From an uncultured Solirubrobacteraceae bacterium (GTDB lineage: Bacteria > Actinomycetota > Thermoleophilia > Solirubrobacterales > Solirubrobacteraceae): a DNA stretch of 48,753 nt. Location: NCBI GenBank assembly GCA_902806205.1, contig CADCVR010000086.1:1-48753 (forward strand), written 5' to 3'. The translations under genes were made by a program, and so were the position numbers. This document shows, piece after piece, positions 43,247-48,753 of this stretch (positions within the stretch are counted from its first letter, which is position 1; every line of letters starts with the position of its first letter). Under the pieces are notes generated by a model. It worked only from the letters and a program-made list of their open reading frames with translations. It ran no database searches and was not told the DNA's origin.

Positions 43247-44049
43247 CGGCCGTCGACGAGGTCACGGAACACGATGGAGTCTCGGCCTGCGGTCGTCACC
43301 ACCTCCCAGTATCGGCGACGCAGCGGCCGGTCGGTCCACCAGCGGTCCTCGATGAGCCACGACTCGCGCACCGCGTCGACCGTGTCGCCCTCGATCCGCA
43401 TGGGCCGCCCGCCCGCGCCTGCCTGCACCCGCACCGGAACGGGGACGCCGAGCCGCCGGGGCGCTCCGGGGGCGCGCGTCTCGCGGGAAGCCGCGCTGCG
43501 CTGCACCGGTCCCCCCGCGCCGCCGCCGCCCGCAGCGGGCCGCCCCGCGCGCCCCTTGAGCCCGACGGTCCGCGCGGGCGTCGCAGTTTCCCCGGGCGCG
43601 GACGCGAATGGCGGTGGCGCGGGCGCGGGTACAGGCGCCGCGGATGGCGACGACGCGGGCGGCGGTGAGCTCCGCGGAGGCGGCAGTACGCGCGCCACGG
43701 GCGCTCCGGCGGCTTGCGCCTCCGGCGGGCGCTCCTTGCCCGTGGCGAAGTCGAAGGACGGCGGTGCCCCGGCAGCGTGGCGGCTGGCCGCGTCGCGCGC
43801 CGGCGCGCGGCGGCCGGGCGGAGCGTTGTAGATCTCCGCCGGCCGCAGCCGGCGGACGTTCTCCGGCACGGGTGGATCGTGCGGGTCTGAGCGTTCGCGC
43901 CGGTCGCGGGTGACCGTCGGACGATCGCTGACGGCCGGGCGGGAACCTCCATCGAGAACTGCGCGACGGTCTTCCCGCTCAGCGGGAAGGATGTCGCACA
44001 GTTCCTTGCCTTCCCCCGGCGCCCCGGGCTCCTCCCCCTGCGCGCTCAT
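43228..44049 (-). CDS. DUF6504-like protein, imuB partner, with disordered N-terminus
   Basis: 273 aa. The N-terminal ~200 residues are low complexity (Ala, Pro, Gly, Arg), with scattered IYNAPPGRR-type segments. The C-terminal ~70 residues (PVPVRVQAGAGGRPMRIEGD, then VRESWLIEDRWWTDRPLRRRYWEVV and FRDLVDGRWYRQR) match DUF6504, a small domain found next to imuB in many actinobacteria. The ATG overlaps the imuB stop (ATGA), so translation is coupled. A mutasome accessory role is an inference from the conserved pairing. DUF6504 members are usually ~100 aa, so the long N-terminus is unusual. Confidence 0.68.
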   Translation of the reverse strand: MSAQGEEPGAPGEGKELCDILPAEREDRRAVLDGGSRPAVSDRPTVTRDRRERSDPHDPPVPENVRRLRPAEIYNAPPGRRAPARDAASRHAAGAPPSFDFATGKERPPEAQAAGAPVARVLPPPRSSPPPASSPSAAPVPAPAPPPFASAPGETATPARTVGLKGRAGRPAAGGGGAGGPVQRSAASRETRAPGAPRRLGVPVPVRVQAGAGGRPMRIEGDTVDAVRESWLIEDRWWTDRPLRRRYWEVVTTAGRDSIVFRDLVDGRWYRQR

Positions 44050-45218
44050 TCGAACGGGGTGAGCACCGCGCGGCGCTCGGGGACGCGGGAGTCCGGGTCG
44101 ACGGCAAGCACGCGCAGGGCGGCATCGGGACCCGCCGCCGCGCGGGCCTGCTTGACCGCCTCGCGCAGGCGGCCGCGACGCTCGGCCGCAGAATCCTCGA
44201 AGAGCGCGCGGCCGGCCTGGTGCGGCGGGCCGAAGCGCTCCACCGACAGCCGCAGCGCCTCCGCCGGCGCGGGCAGCATCGCGAGGCGCTGGGCGAGCAC
44301 GAGGCGCATGCGGCCCGCGTCGGCCAGCGGCTCGCGGAAGACCATCCGCTCCCGCCACGTGCCGCCCTCCACCAGGCGCGTGGAGAGCACGACGACCCGA
44401 AGGGTCCGCCCGTCGCGCTCGCGCCGCGCCACGAGCCGGTCGACGAGCAACTCCAGCGCCCGGCCGAGTTGCTCGCCCGACGCGGACTCCTCGAGCTCGA
44501 GCTCCTCCTGCAGCACCTCACCGGGAACCCGCGGGCGCAGCGGCGCGTCGCGCCCGCGCGCAAGATCCCACGCACGCTCCCCCGCTCGGCCGAAGCGGTC
44601 GGCCAGCACGGCGCGCTCCAGCCGGGCCAGCGTCCCGAGGGTTCCGAGGCCGAGCTGCTCGAGCGGCGCGACGAGCGCCGCCGTCTCGGGGACCGCGCGC
44701 AGCATGGAGACCGGCGCCACGCGCAGGTCCTCCTCGCCGCGCACGATCTCCGCCCGCCGCGAGCGCGCCCGTGCGGCGCCCGTGCGGGCGCAGAAGCGCG
44801 AGGGCCCGGCACCGATGCGCGCGGGCACCGCGATCGCCCGGCGGACCGCCGCCACCACGCCGTCGAGCGAACCGCCGTGCAGACGGCGCAGTCCGTCGGC
44901 CTCGAAGCACGCGACACCCGGCACGAAGGCCTCCACCTGCGCCCCGACGGACTCGAGGCGAGTGACGATCTCTTCCCAGCTGTCGGCTACTCCCACGGGA
45001 TCGGGCGGGATCAGCGCGAGGCGCGGGCAGCGCGCGAGTGCTTCACCCAGCCGCATCCCAGAGTGCACGCCGTGGCCTTCTGCCGCGGCGTTGACCTCGC
45101 CCACGAGCTGCTCGCGCCCGGGCTCGGGCGCGAGGGCGGCGGGGCCGGCGGCCAGCGTCTCGCGGCCACCGGCGGCGGTGGCGAGGGAGAAACGGGGAAG
45201 GAGGACGCAGACGACCAT
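44046..45218 (-). CDS. imuB: ImuB-like Y-family polymerase without catalytic residues
   Basis: 390 aa from MVVCVLLPRFSL. Y-family fold: N-terminal ALAPEPGREQL and GMRLGEALARCPRLALIPPDP, a helix-hairpin-helix (LEQLGLGTLGTLARLERAVLADRFG, ~residues 195-220), then a little-finger-like domain. The first catalytic Asp (normally in a VDxDxF motif) is absent at CVLLPRFSL, and the S-I-D-E motif is replaced by ACFEADG, so it should be catalytically inactive like other ImuB proteins, serving as a scaffold for DnaE2. The LexA box begins 3 bp upstream of the ATG. ImuA is not found in the window. Confidence 0.85.
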   Translation of the reverse strand: MVVCVLLPRFSLATAAGGRETLAAGPAALAPEPGREQLVGEVNAAAEGHGVHSGMRLGEALARCPRLALIPPDPVGVADSWEEIVTRLESVGAQVEAFVPGVACFEADGLRRLHGGSLDGVVAAVRRAIAVPARIGAGPSRFCARTGAARARSRRAEIVRGEEDLRVAPVSMLRAVPETAALVAPLEQLGLGTLGTLARLERAVLADRFGRAGERAWDLARGRDAPLRPRVPGEVLQEELELEESASGEQLGRALELLVDRLVARRERDGRTLRVVVLSTRLVEGGTWRERMVFREPLADAGRMRLVLAQRLAMLPAPAEALRLSVERFGPPHQAGRALFEDSAAERRGRLREAVKQARAAAGPDAALRVLAVDPDSRVPERRAVLTPFE

Positions 45219-45221
45219 TGA

Positions 45222-45235
45222 CGAACGTATGTTCG
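45222..45235. promoter_or_regulatory. LexA box of imuB, perfect consensus
   Basis: CGAACGTATGTTCG matches CGAAC-N4-GTTCG. It lies 3 bp before the imuB ATG and contains TACGTT, a candidate -10 hexamer, on the coding strand. Confidence 0.88.
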
Positions 45236-45258
45236 CATACACTCCGGCGGCACGAAAC

Positions 45259-47013
45259 CTAGCGCTGCCCGAACATCTCCCCGAGCCGCGCCGCGAGTGA
45301 GAAGTCGCCCTCGAGGTCCATGCGCCCCGTGAGCAGCGCCTTGCCCGCGTCCAGGTCGCCTCCGGCGATGCGAACGAAGTCGGCAACAGTCAGCTTCACT
45401 CTCAGCCGCGGGTTGACGCCCACACCGGGTCGCGCCTCGGCGCGGTCCGGTGTGATCGCAAGCGTCCACGGTCGCACCTCTCCTCCCGTGGTGCGCAGCT
45501 CGTAGCAGAGCTCACCCGTGAAGCCGGCCGCTCGATCGGAGGCGAACGACGACTGCATCACGCCGAACAACAGCCTCAATCCCTGGTTCGTCCCCACCGT
45601 CCGCTCCAGGCGCCGGTCATCGGAGCGCTTGACGAACGCCCGGAACGCCGCTTCGCCGCGCACCTCCGCGACGCGGCGCAGGCCGGGGCGCCCTGCACGC
45701 ACGGCGGGCGTCACCGGGCCGTGACCGTTCATCGCACCTGCGGGCAATGCCTCCTGCGCCGACGGGCCGGCGTCACGCGGACCGAACGCGTACCCCGGAT
45801 CGCCCGTGCGCGGCGGGGAGCGCCGGGCGAGCGCCCGGGTCACCGCCGGGGCGAGCTCGGCCGCGCGGCGTGCTTCCTCGGTGTCGGCTTGGACCCGGAA
45901 CGGCGGAAGCACCTCCGCGGCGAACAGCTCGAGCGTCTCGCGCGCGTGCGCGAGAGATGTGCGACCGGCCTGCACGACCCAGACGACCTCGTCGACGCCC
46001 GCCGCCGCGTAGGCCGCCACAAGCGCGCGCACCTGCTCGGGAGTGCCGACCGCACCGCGCAACGAGCTCGAGCCGCCGCGCAGCACCCGCACCCCGAGGG
46101 GCTCCCCGTCCGGGGTGATCGGCTCACGCGCGAAGCCCACCTCTGCACGCCGCGCGGTGAACTTCTCCCAGAGGTCGGTCCGGCCGGGGCGGTGGTCGCC
46201 GAAGGTCTCGTAATGCGCTAGGGCGTAGTGCCAGAAGTGCGCCCCGTCGATGCCGCGCTCGATCGCCTCGGCTTCGTCGGCGTGCAGGCTCAGGGGAAGC
46301 GTCACGGCAACCCGCGCCTCGACGGCGAAGCCCACGGGGACGCAGCGCGGCGACGCGATCGTCTCGCGGTACTCGGCAACCCAATCGGCGGCCTCGCCCG
46401 GCTCGAGCGGCGCGAGGCTGAGCGCGCCGAGGCCCTTCTCGGCGGCGGCGCGGATCGCGTCGCGGCGCGAGCAGGCGAGCCACAACGGTGGGTGCGGCTG
46501 CTGCAGCGCGCGCGGGACGACGGTCCGCGGCGGCATGCGCGCCCAGCGGCCGTCGGCGCCCGCGAACGGCAGCTCGGTGAGCATCCGCGCGACGACCCCG
46601 AGCACCTCCTCCCACTGCGCGTGCTTCGTGCTCCGGTCGACGCCGAAGGCTTCGAGCTCGGCGCCCGTCACCCCCTCCGCCGTACCGAGGTCGACGCGGC
46701 CGCCGGAGAGCTGATCGAGCGTCGCGACCTGCTCGGCCACCCGGGCGGCCGAGCCGAAGCCGGGCGGCAACAGCATGTTGGCCAAGGCGAGGCGGATACG
46801 CGGCGCACGCTGGGAAGCGGCCGCGAGGAAGACGGCGGGAGCACTGGAATGCGAGAACTCCTCGAGGAAGTGGTGTTCGAGGACCCAGGCCCGGTCGAGC
46901 CCGAGCCGGTCGGCCAGCGCGACGAGCTCGAGGCCTTCTTCGAGGAGCTTGCCGTCGGCGCCCGCGGCCCACGGCCGGGGGAGCTGGTGGCCGAGCAACA
47001 GGCCGAAGCGCAT
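45259..47013 (-). CDS. luciferase-like (LLM) flavin monooxygenase fused to an SCP2-like domain
   Basis: 584 aa. Residues ~1-335 are a bacterial luciferase-like TIM barrel (RFGLLLGHQ, LGLDRAWVLEHHF, LSGGRVDLGTAEGVTGAELEAFGVD, WLACSRRDAIRAAAEKGLGAL). Residues ~440-584 are SCP2-like, with LAITPDRAEARPGVGVNPRLRVKLTVADF and AGKALLTGRMDLEGDFSL. Luciferase-like enzymes use FMNH2 or F420 to oxidise substrates; SCP2 domains bind hydrophobic molecules. The fusion suggests a lipophilic substrate handed to the flavin enzyme. TACCCT ends 8 nt before the ATG. The gene lies between rnpB and imuB on the same strand. Confidence 0.82.
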   Translation of the reverse strand: MRFGLLLGHQLPRPWAAGADGKLLEEGLELVALADRLGLDRAWVLEHHFLEEFSHSSAPAVFLAAASQRAPRIRLALANMLLPPGFGSAARVAEQVATLDQLSGGRVDLGTAEGVTGAELEAFGVDRSTKHAQWEEVLGVVARMLTELPFAGADGRWARMPPRTVVPRALQQPHPPLWLACSRRDAIRAAAEKGLGALSLAPLEPGEAADWVAEYRETIASPRCVPVGFAVEARVAVTLPLSLHADEAEAIERGIDGAHFWHYALAHYETFGDHRPGRTDLWEKFTARRAEVGFAREPITPDGEPLGVRVLRGGSSSLRGAVGTPEQVRALVAAYAAAGVDEVVWVVQAGRTSLAHARETLELFAAEVLPPFRVQADTEEARRAAELAPAVTRALARRSPPRTGDPGYAFGPRDAGPSAQEALPAGAMNGHGPVTPAVRAGRPGLRRVAEVRGEAAFRAFVKRSDDRRLERTVGTNQGLRLLFGVMQSSFASDRAAGFTGELCYELRTTGGEVRPWTLAITPDRAEARPGVGVNPRLRVKLTVADFVRIAGGDLDAGKALLTGRMDLEGDFSLAARLGEMFGQR

Positions 47014-47021
47014 CGCGCCGG

Positions 47022-47027
47022 AGGGTA
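47022..47027 (-). promoter_or_regulatory. -10 hexamer TACCCT of the luciferase-SCP2 gene
   Basis: TACCCT ends 8 nt before the ATG at 47013; no Shine-Dalgarno sequence. Confidence 0.4.
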
Positions 47028-47055
47028 CCCCGATCGGCTCGGCCGGCTCGAAATG

Positions 47056-47086
47056 GGATGGGCCCCGGCCTCGCCGGGGCCCATCC
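47056..47086 (-). terminator. rnpB terminator hairpin
   Basis: A perfect 14-bp stem (47056-47069 against 47073-47086) with a 3-nt loop, followed on the minus strand by CATTTCG. It starts about 5 nt beyond the RNase P RNA 3' end. Confidence 0.85.
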
Positions 47087-47090
47087 GACA

Positions 47091-47406
47091 GCAGATCGGT
47101 AAGCCGGATCCTGTCGTTGAGCAGTCATCCATCTCTGCGGCCTACCTGGACCTCGGCGGGCAGCCTGCAAGCGGTCCTACTTGGCCTAGCACCAGGTGGG
47201 GTTTGCCTGGCCGCCGTGTCGCCACGACGCCGGTGCGCTCTTACCGCACCCTTTCAACCTTGCCTGTGCGCGCTGACGCGCCATCGGCGGTGTGTTTCTG
47301 TGGCACTTTCCCGCGGGTTTCCCCGGGTCGGTTCCCCGACCACCTCGCCCTGTGGTGTCCGGACTTTCCTCGAGGGCCTCACGACCCCCGCGACTGCCTG
47401 ACCTGC
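47091..47406 (-). ncRNA. rnpB: RNase P RNA, bacterial type A
   Basis: The minus strand carries the type A signature GAGGAAAGTCCGGACACC followed by ACAGGGC (plus-strand 47347-47371) and the 3' conserved element GGATCCGGCTTAC (47099-47111). The ends are set by helix P1: GCAGGTC at the 5' end (47400-47406) pairs with GATCTGC at the 3' end (47091-47097). The catalytic RNA of RNase P matures tRNA 5' ends. Its -10 hexamer is 6 nt upstream. Apparent ORFs over this stretch are spurious. Confidence 0.95.
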
Positions 47407-47412
47407 GGGGCA

Positions 47413-47418
47413 ACGGTA
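47413..47418 (-). promoter_or_regulatory. -10 hexamer TACCGT of rnpB
   Basis: TACCGT ends 6 nt before the RNA 5' end predicted independently from helix P1. This confirms the spacing used for the leaderless genes. Confidence 0.6.
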
Positions 47419-47524
47419 GCGCGCAGGGCCGATCGCGCCCAGCGCGGGCTTCGAGGACGAGGGTCGCCGGGCAGGTCGGGTCAGGAGACGGCGGCAACGC
47501 TCACCGCGCATGGACGCCGCCGGC

Positions 47525-47899
47525 TCAGCGCAACCGTGAACCACATCCCCCGCAGGCCCCGCCGGCCGCTCCCGCGTGTGGGTGCATCCTCGCCCCGCAG
47601 ACCGGGCAGTCCACGGGGCGGCGGGCGGACAGGCCCTCCCAGGCGCCGACGAGCAGTTCGTCGAGCGTCGCCTCACCACCCCGTGGTACCGCGATCTGCA
47701 CGACGGCGGTGCCGGCCGCTGCGGCCTCGGCGAGGCGCTCGGCGCCCAACCGCTCCGACAGCGACTCGCGCCCCGGCTCCTGGTCCCGAGCGAGCTCGCA
47801 TCCGCCGGCCGGAGCACCGACCTCGCCGAGCGAAAGCTGGCCCTCGGGCGGTGGCTCGAGGAACGACGGCCGCTCGACGTCCCGCAGAAGCGTCGCCAT
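47525..47899 (-). CDS. zinc-ribbon protein coupled to lexA
   Basis: 124 aa. The C-terminal zinc ribbon is C98-P-V-C101 and C116-G-G-C119. The N-terminal part is acidic and Gly/Ala/Glu-rich with EPPPEGQLSLGEVGAPAG and RESLSERLGAERLAEAAAAGTAVVQIAVPRGGEATLDELLVGAWEGLSA; no known domain. The ATG overlaps the lexA TGA by 1 nt (TGATG), so it is translated with lexA and should be SOS-inducible. Function unknown: a nucleic-acid or protein adaptor in the SOS response is plausible but unproven. Confidence 0.7.
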   Translation of the reverse strand: MATLLRDVERPSFLEPPPEGQLSLGEVGAPAGGCELARDQEPGRESLSERLGAERLAEAAAAGTAVVQIAVPRGGEATLDELLVGAWEGLSARRPVDCPVCGARMHPHAGAAGGACGGCGSRLR

Positions 47900-48531
47900 C
47901 AGGACACGCTCCGAAAGAGTCCCACGACGCGACCCATGATGCGCACGTCTCTGGAGCGAATGGGCTCCATCGTCTTGTTCTCGGGCTGCAGGCGCACGTG
48001 GTCGCTCTCGCGGAAGAAGCGCTTGACGGTCGCCTCCTCCCCCACCAGGGCGACGATGATCTCACCGTCCGACGCCGTCTCCTGCGGGCGCACGACAACG
48101 TAATCTCCCTCGAGGATCCCGGCGTCGATCATCGATTCGCCGCGAACCCGCAGCACGTACTCGCCCGTGCCCCCGCCACCGCCGGCGACCTCGGGCACCT
48201 GCATGTACTCCTCGATGTTCTCCTCCGCGAGCAGCGGCTGGCCCGCCGCGACGTTTCCCACCACGGGCAGCCCCGGGCCCGAGACGAGCGAGCGCACGTT
48301 CTCCACGACGCTCTCGGAGACGCGATCGAGCATCTCGATCGCTCGCGGCTTGGACGGATCACGGCGCAGGAGCCCGAGCTTCTCGAGGTTGGCCAGGTGC
48401 GCGTGCACCGTCGACGACGATGCGAGGCCCACTGCCTTGCCGATGTCGCGGACGGTCGGCGGGTAGCCGTACTTCGCGCTGTAGCGCTTGATGAAGTCGA
48501 AGATCTCCTGCTGGCGCTTGGTCAGGTCCAT
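47899..48531 (-). CDS. lexA: LexA repressor
   Basis: 210 aa. The winged-helix DNA-binding domain is residues ~1-66 (TKRQQEIFDFIKRY, PPTVRDIGKAVGLASSSTVHAHL). The self-cleavage site is A96-G97 in VGNVAAGQP. The catalytic dyad is S133 (RGESMIDAG) and K170 (EATVKRFF) in the peptidase S24 domain. LexA represses SOS genes until RecA filaments stimulate its cleavage. ATG at 48531 is used; GAGG lies 10 nt upstream. An ATG-less extension to 48591 crosses the LexA box, so it is rejected. The box and promoter lie just upstream, giving autorepression. Confidence 0.95.
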   Translation of the reverse strand: MDLTKRQQEIFDFIKRYSAKYGYPPTVRDIGKAVGLASSSTVHAHLANLEKLGLLRRDPSKPRAIEMLDRVSESVVENVRSLVSGPGLPVVGNVAAGQPLLAEENIEEYMQVPEVAGGGGGTGEYVLRVRGESMIDAGILEGDYVVVRPQETASDGEIIVALVGEEATVKRFFRESDHVRLQPENKTMEPIRSRDVRIMGRVVGLFRSVS

Positions 48532-48574
48532 CAGGGCAACGCCTCCGGGCGTCGGATGTTGCTGGGCAGGTAGA

Positions 48575-48588
48575 CGAACATGTGTTCG
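48575..48588. promoter_or_regulatory. LexA box of lexA, perfect consensus
   Basis: CGAACATGTGTTCG matches CGAAC-N4-GTTCG and begins 3 nt downstream of the lexA -10 hexamer, at the transcription start. Confidence 0.92.
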
Positions 48589-48591
48589 CAC

Positions 48592-48620
48592 AAGCTAGCG
48601 CGGCGCCCGGACGGAATCAA
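48592..48620 (-). promoter_or_regulatory. lexA promoter
   Basis: On the minus strand, TTGATT (48615-48620) and TAGCTT (48592-48597) are 17 nt apart, ideal sigma-70 spacing. The LexA box lies over the start site. Confidence 0.72.
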
Positions 48621-48650
48621 GCGGGGGACGCGGCGTGCCCGTCTCCGCGC

Positions 48651-48656
48651 TACCAT
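48651..48656 (+). promoter_or_regulatory. -10 hexamer TACCAT of tRNA-Leu
   Basis: TACCAT ends 10 nt before the mature tRNA 5' end. Confidence 0.4.
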
Positions 48657-48666
48657 CGCCCACCCG

Positions 48667-48750
<84 letters not shown>

Positions 48751-48753
48751 TGG

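Noticed and set aside
46228-48573. A 781-codon plus-strand frame
   Set aside because: It runs through the RNase P RNA and antisense to lexA and the luciferase-SCP2 gene, and its translation is Arg/Ala/Pro-rich with no motif.

Overview
The window is very GC-rich chromosomal DNA, densely coded, with short intergenic spaces, many GTG starts and an actinobacterial SOS box (CGAAC-N4-GTTCG). Gene content (GTP-type PEP carboxykinase, DipZ, ImuB/DnaE2 with a DUF6504-like partner, CheB/CheR proteins with coiled-coil hinges, a Chloroflexus-type malyl-CoA lyase) suggests a deep-branching, probably soil-dwelling actinobacterium, most likely Thermoleophilia/Solirubrobacterales. That placement is inference; no rRNA is present. 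I see no prophage, plasmid, CRISPR array or complete insertion sequence, only a 162-bp MITE-like element and one apparent gene remnant.

Layout: 0-8.5 kb holds a partial PRC-barrel/DUF2382 stress protein, dipZ, a MobA-like nucleotidyltransferase, two unknown genes, glutamate dehydrogenase, a ClpP-like tail, GTP-PEPCK and a Crp-family regulator. 8.5-11.4 kb is a cheB-cheR pair with PAS domains. 11.5-15.7 kb is a carbon-metabolism locus: a MaoC hydratase divergent from an operon of malyl-CoA lyase, two acid-CoA ligase subunits and a tiny ferredoxin-like protein. 15.7-18.2 kb holds the MITE-like element, a MutM/Nei glycosylase, two tiny zinc-ribbon proteins, a STAS protein and a DUF2294-like protein. 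18.2-24.6 kb has lipid/CoA genes (SCP2-like, acyl-CoA dehydrogenase, acyl-CoA ligase, CoA-disulfide reductase family) and a secreted 5'-nucleotidase. 24.7-35.4 kb has a HipA-like/DUF3037 pair, RidA, a secreted alpha/beta hydrolase, a YyaL-type protein, an MMPL transporter, a secreted protein and glutamine synthetase. 35.4-48.75 kb has a membrane-anchored low-complexity protein, a cytochrome c, dnaE2, a VOC protein, a pilin-signal protein, the imuB operon, a luciferase-like/SCP2 fusion, RNase P RNA, lexA with a zinc-ribbon partner, and tRNA-Leu(GAG).

Two systems link genes across the window. First, an SOS circuit: lexA, imuB and dnaE2 each carry a LexA box, and in imuB and dnaE2 the box touches the start codon. 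Second, a recurring promoter architecture: at least a dozen genes have a TAGNNT/TANNNT hexamer 6-9 nt before the start codon and no Shine-Dalgarno sequence, as expected for leaderless mRNAs. The RNase P RNA gene shows the same hexamer-to-5'-end spacing, which acts as an internal control.

The most interesting metabolic feature is the mcl operon. Its lyase resembles the trifunctional enzyme of the 3-hydroxypropionate bicycle, and its ligase subunits and ferredoxin-like protein are translationally coupled. This suggests an acid + CoA activation step followed by C-C cleavage or condensation (glyoxylate, acetyl-CoA, propionyl-CoA chemistry).
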